9,281 nt of DNA from Chlamydiota bacterium. GTDB taxonomy: Bacteria > Chlamydiota > Chlamydiia > Chlamydiales > Waddliaceae. Shown here in pieces: positions 7,038 to 9,281 of the stretch. Each line of letters starts with the position of its first letter. The stretch's first letter is position 1. Made by a program: the position numbers and the translations under genes. The stretch is from the NCBI GenBank assembly GCA_011065005.1, contig JAAKFP010000067.1, positions 1 through 9,281 of the forward strand, written 5' to 3'. Under the pieces are notes generated by a model that saw only the letters and a program-made list of their open reading frames with translations, did no database searches and had not been told where the DNA came from.

Positions 7038-7052
7038 ATTAGTTATGGAAAA

Positions 7053-7081
7053 ACTCCTGAATTCTACCTAAAGACTCCTGA
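7053..7081 (+). promoter_or_regulatory. Direct repeat ACTCCTGA x2 upstream of the LVIVD-repeat gene
   Basis: ACTCCTGA occurs at 7053-7060 and 7074-7081, exactly 21 bp apart (two helical turns), 32 bp before the ATG of the next gene. The spacing suits a protein binding one face of DNA. No good -35/-10 pair was found in 7038-7112, so the promoter of the downstream gene is unresolved. Chance occurrence cannot be excluded. Confidence 0.25.
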
Positions 7082-7112
7082 TGACGTAACCAATAAATAA
7101 AGAGGAAAAATT

Positions 7113-9281
7113 ATGACTCAAGCACTATCTTCAGCAGCGAATTATCTGGCTTCCCTGTGGCAGTCAGAAACATCCACGTCTACCCTCTCCAACCCAGGAG
7201 ATCCCTTCCAGGTAGAGACGCGATTGGCTGTGAGAGCATTGAATCAGCAGATCAGCGATATGCTGCCTGGCTGCACACTATGCAAAGCGACGCTTAGTAC
7301 GACCAAACAAGGCGAACTCTCATTTCATACAGAATCGGGAGAGATCACAATTTTCCCCAATGAGAAAACATTGAATCATTGGCTTGCCGATGAAGCCGCT
7401 ATCGACATCTGGGAGATCGAAGACCTGCGCGGGGGAAAGTCCAACGTTTTTTGCAAACTCCAAAGAGCAGGTGCGTGGGGTTACGACACTTTTGAGACAA
7501 AGGAAAAACTCTTTGATCAGCTGAGAGAGGATTATGGAGTGTTTTGGAAACTCGAAGATCCGGAAAGCTACCAAACCACCTATATCCGCTATAACGCAAG
7601 ACTGTTTGGCAGTAGCTATGATCATGTAGCCTATGAGAACCTGATCTACGTGGCAGATAGCCTGGAATTCGGGGCTCCTAATCGAGCCACGTCTGCAACC
7701 TCAGACCGAGCTTCCTGGGGAAAGAGAATTGTGGCTTGTGTTCTTGGAGGTTTGCTCATATCTGCCGGAAGATCGTGGGAGTCCAACCAAAACAGCGTCT
7801 CTGATGCCATCGCAATGATGAAGGGAACGCTGGGTCCGACCGCGTTCAAAGCAGCCTTTGTCTTTCAGATGTCCATGATCGCTGTAATGGGCAGACAAGA
7901 GGGAGGAGCTCTTCCAGGAGCATTGCTCGCAGGGATGATGTTGCTGCCGGAGTCGGTGAAAGGCCAATCTTTGTGTCCTCAACTAGTGGGAAGCTATGAT
8001 ACGCCTAGCCAGGCTTGGGGCGTCGCCCTTTCCGGCAATTATGCCTACGTGGCGGATAGTTGGATCAGTGGTCTTCAGATCATCGATGTATCCAATGTCA
8101 CCAACCCCTCGTTTGCGGGCTCCTATAATACGACTAGCGCTGCTATTGGCGTGGCCCTTTCCGGCAATTATGCCTATGTGGCGGATTGGACTTCCGGTCT
8201 TCAGATCATCGATGTGACCAATGTGACCAATCCCACGCTTGCTGGCTCGTATAATACGTCTGGCAATGCTTATGTCATCGCCCTTTCCGGCAATTATGCG
8301 TATGTGGCGGACAATACTGCCGGTCTTCAGATCATTGATGTGTTCAATGCAGCCAATCCAACGCTTGCGGGCTTCTATGACACACCCAATCAAGCTTTTA
8401 GCGTTGCCCTTTCCGGCACTTATGCCTATGTGGCAGATAGTTTGTCAGGTCTTCTGATCATCGATGTGAGCAATGTGGCAAATCCAACACTTGCGGGCTC
8501 CTATAATACGCCTGGCTCTGCTCGGGACGTCGCCGTTTCCGGCAACTATGCCTATGTGGCGGATTATTTTTCAGGTCTTCAGATCATCGATGTATCCAAT
8601 GTGACCAATCCCACGTTTGCGGGCTCCTATAATACTTCTGGCGAAGCTTTTGGCGTCGCCCTTTCCGGCAATTACGCCTATGTGGCGGATCAGACTTCCG
8701 GTCTTCAGATCATCGATGTGGCCAATGTGGCCAACCCCACGCTTGCGGGGTCCTATGATACGCCTGACTGGGCTCGAGGCGTCGCCGTTTCCGGGAATTA
8801 TGCCTATGTGGCGGATAGGGACTCAGGTCTTCAGATTATTAAAATACCTTGTCCTACTCCTACCAGCAGTAATTCAACTATCACTACAAGTTCCTCCACA
8901 ACTATTCCTACTCCAAGTTCCCCAACCTCCCGTTCCTCCACAAGTCTCTTGGCTTCCACTTTACAATCTACGACTACCACCTTTTCTCTTTCTACCGATT
9001 CTACGAAGACAAAAACTCCTGTCTTCATATCCACGACGGGGATTTCTTCTCCAGACACTCCCTCTTTTCTATGGATTGTAGGCCTAGTCGCTGGAGGAGT
9101 ACTCTGCCTTGGACTAACCGGAGGAGCTGTGTATGTTCTTCGCAGACGAAGAAAATCCTCGAATAATGCGCCAAGCTTTATTGAGCGAGGATCCAAGGCT
9201 CATGGCAGCTTTGAATTAGAACCTCTGGTAGAGAGAGGTCACAAAAAAATTGGAGGAGCGTATTACCAACTGAGTACCATT
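7113..9281 (+). CDS. LVIVD-repeat (beta-propeller) membrane protein with Ser/Thr stalk, 3' end outside window
   Basis: All 723 visible codons are open with no stop. ATG 7113 has GAGG at 7102-7105 with 7-base spacing. Residues 1-200 form a soluble-looking region I do not recognise; the first 26 are rich in Ser/Thr with no signal peptide. Residues 206-279 contain hydrophobic stretches (IVACVLGGLLISAG, AAFVFQMSMIAVMG, GALLAGMMLLP). Residues 293-579 are seven LVIVD-type repeats of about 42 residues with the core VALSGNYAYVAD...SGLQIIDV, fitting a seven-bladed propeller. Residues 580-651 are a Ser/Thr/Pro-rich stalk. A helix (about 652-676, FLWIVGLVAGG to VYVL) is followed by RRRRK and a tail of at least 42 residues ending at the window edge. 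LVIVD repeats are known mainly from surface or secreted proteins of uncertain function. The order suggests a propeller displayed across a membrane; secretion route, partner and function are unknown. Codon choice in the repeats is more GC-rich than in gltX. Confidence 0.88.
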   Translation, partial: MTQALSSAANYLASLWQSETSTSTLSNPGDPFQVETRLAVRALNQQISDMLPGCTLCKATLSTTKQGELSFHTESGEITIFPNEKTLNHWLADEAAIDIWEIEDLRGGKSNVFCKLQRAGAWGYDTFETKEKLFDQLREDYGVFWKLEDPESYQTTYIRYNARLFGSSYDHVAYENLIYVADSLEFGAPNRATSATSDRASWGKRIVACVLGGLLISAGRSWESNQNSVSDAIAMMKGTLGPTAFKAAFVFQMSMIAVMGRQEGGALPGALLAGMMLLPESVKGQSLCPQLVGSYDTPSQAWGVALSGNYAYVADSWISGLQIIDVSNVTNPSFAGSYNTTSAAIGVALSGNYAYVADWTSGLQIIDVTNVTNPTLAGSYNTSGNAYVIALSGNYAYVADNTAGLQIIDVFNAANPTLAGFYDTPNQAFSVALSGTYAYVADSLSGLLIIDVSNVANPTLAGSYNTPGSARDVAVSGNYAYVADYFSGLQIIDVSNVTNPTFAGSYNTSGEAFGVALSGNYAYVADQTSGLQIIDVANVANPTLAGSYDTPDWARGVAVSGNYAYVADRDSGLQIIKIPCPTPTSSNSTITTSSSTTIPTPSSPTSRSSTSLLASTLQSTTTTFSLSTDSTKTKTPVFISTTGISSPDTPSFLWIVGLVAGGVLCLGLTGGAVYVLRRRRKSSNNAPSFIERGSKAHGSFELEPLVERGHKKIGGAYYQLSTI
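7989..8849 (+). repeat. Seven tandem 126-bp coding repeats (LVIVD units)
   Basis: Unit starts are 7989 (129 bp, one extra codon), 8118, 8244, 8370, 8496, 8622 and 8748; the last is cut short near 8849 where IIDV becomes IIKIP. Conserved DNA blocks include CCCTTTCCGGCAATTATGCC, TATGTGGCGGAT, GGTCTTCAGATCATCGATGT and GCGGGCTCCTATAATAC. Synonymous positions are also shared, so the array arose by duplication or has been kept uniform by recombination. The unit is a multiple of three, which leaves several other frames open and makes false ORFs on both strands. Confidence 0.95.

Noticed and set aside
7983..8393. Long minus-strand open frame antisense to the LVIVD repeats, and plus-strand frames at 7996-8457 and 8617-9081
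   Set aside because: The 126-bp unit is a multiple of three, so any frame without a stop in one unit stays open through the array. These frames lack plausible starts and their products are only shadow repeats of the real gene.
7989..8849. Tandem repeat array considered as CRISPR
   Set aside because: Units are 126 bp, contiguous and coding; there are no short repeats with unique spacers and no cas genes.
8831..9196. Minus-strand open frame over the Ser/Thr stalk
   Set aside because: Ser/Thr-rich coding sequence lacks stops on the opposite strand. No ribosome binding site, and the plus-strand frame has clear stalk, helix and stop-transfer features.

Overview
The window looks like a chromosomal segment from a member of the phylum Chlamydiae, probably one of the environmental or amoeba-associated lineages rather than Chlamydia itself. 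The main reason is the gene set: a secF-type translocase end, recJ, a homologue of the chlamydial regulator EUO, a Tsp/CPAF-suppressor type tail-specific protease and gltX. From memory these genes also sit together in Chlamydia trachomatis (CT441 to CT448). The family and genus cannot be fixed from the sequence alone.

Layout. 1-667: the 3' end of secF (in Chlamydia a fused secDF), plus strand. 668-906: an intergenic stretch with a 24-bp perfect palindrome and a good sigma70-type promoter for recJ. 907-2646: recJ, plus strand. 2647-2710: a short convergent gap with a hairpin plus T-tract that best serves the minus strand. 2711-3148: euo, minus strand. 3149-3462: a very A+T-rich divergent regulatory region with a long imperfect dyad, A-tracts spaced near the helical repeat, and a TATAAT box in front of tsp. 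3463-5403: tsp, secreted S41 protease, plus strand. 5455-6966: gltX, plus strand, 51 bp after tsp and probably co-transcribed. 6967-7112: an intergenic stretch with a CGCGAAG-type repeat and a T-run. 7113-9281: a long open gene that runs off the window; its product has an unrecognised N-terminal domain, a hydrophobic middle, seven LVIVD-type 42-residue repeats (a likely beta-propeller), a Ser/Thr-rich stalk, one transmembrane helix, an RRRRK stop-transfer and a cytoplasmic tail.

The first five genes are housekeeping or core chlamydial functions: protein export (SecF), recombination and repair (RecJ), developmental-cycle gene control (EUO), envelope proteolysis (Tsp) and tRNA charging (GltX). 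They do not form one pathway; the conserved neighbourhood is what links them. The last gene is accessory in character and is the most interesting item. Its repeats are nearly identical at DNA level but vary at fixed positions, and its domain order resembles a surface or host-facing receptor without an N-terminal Sec signal. No tRNA, rRNA, CRISPR array, transposase or prophage gene was seen.
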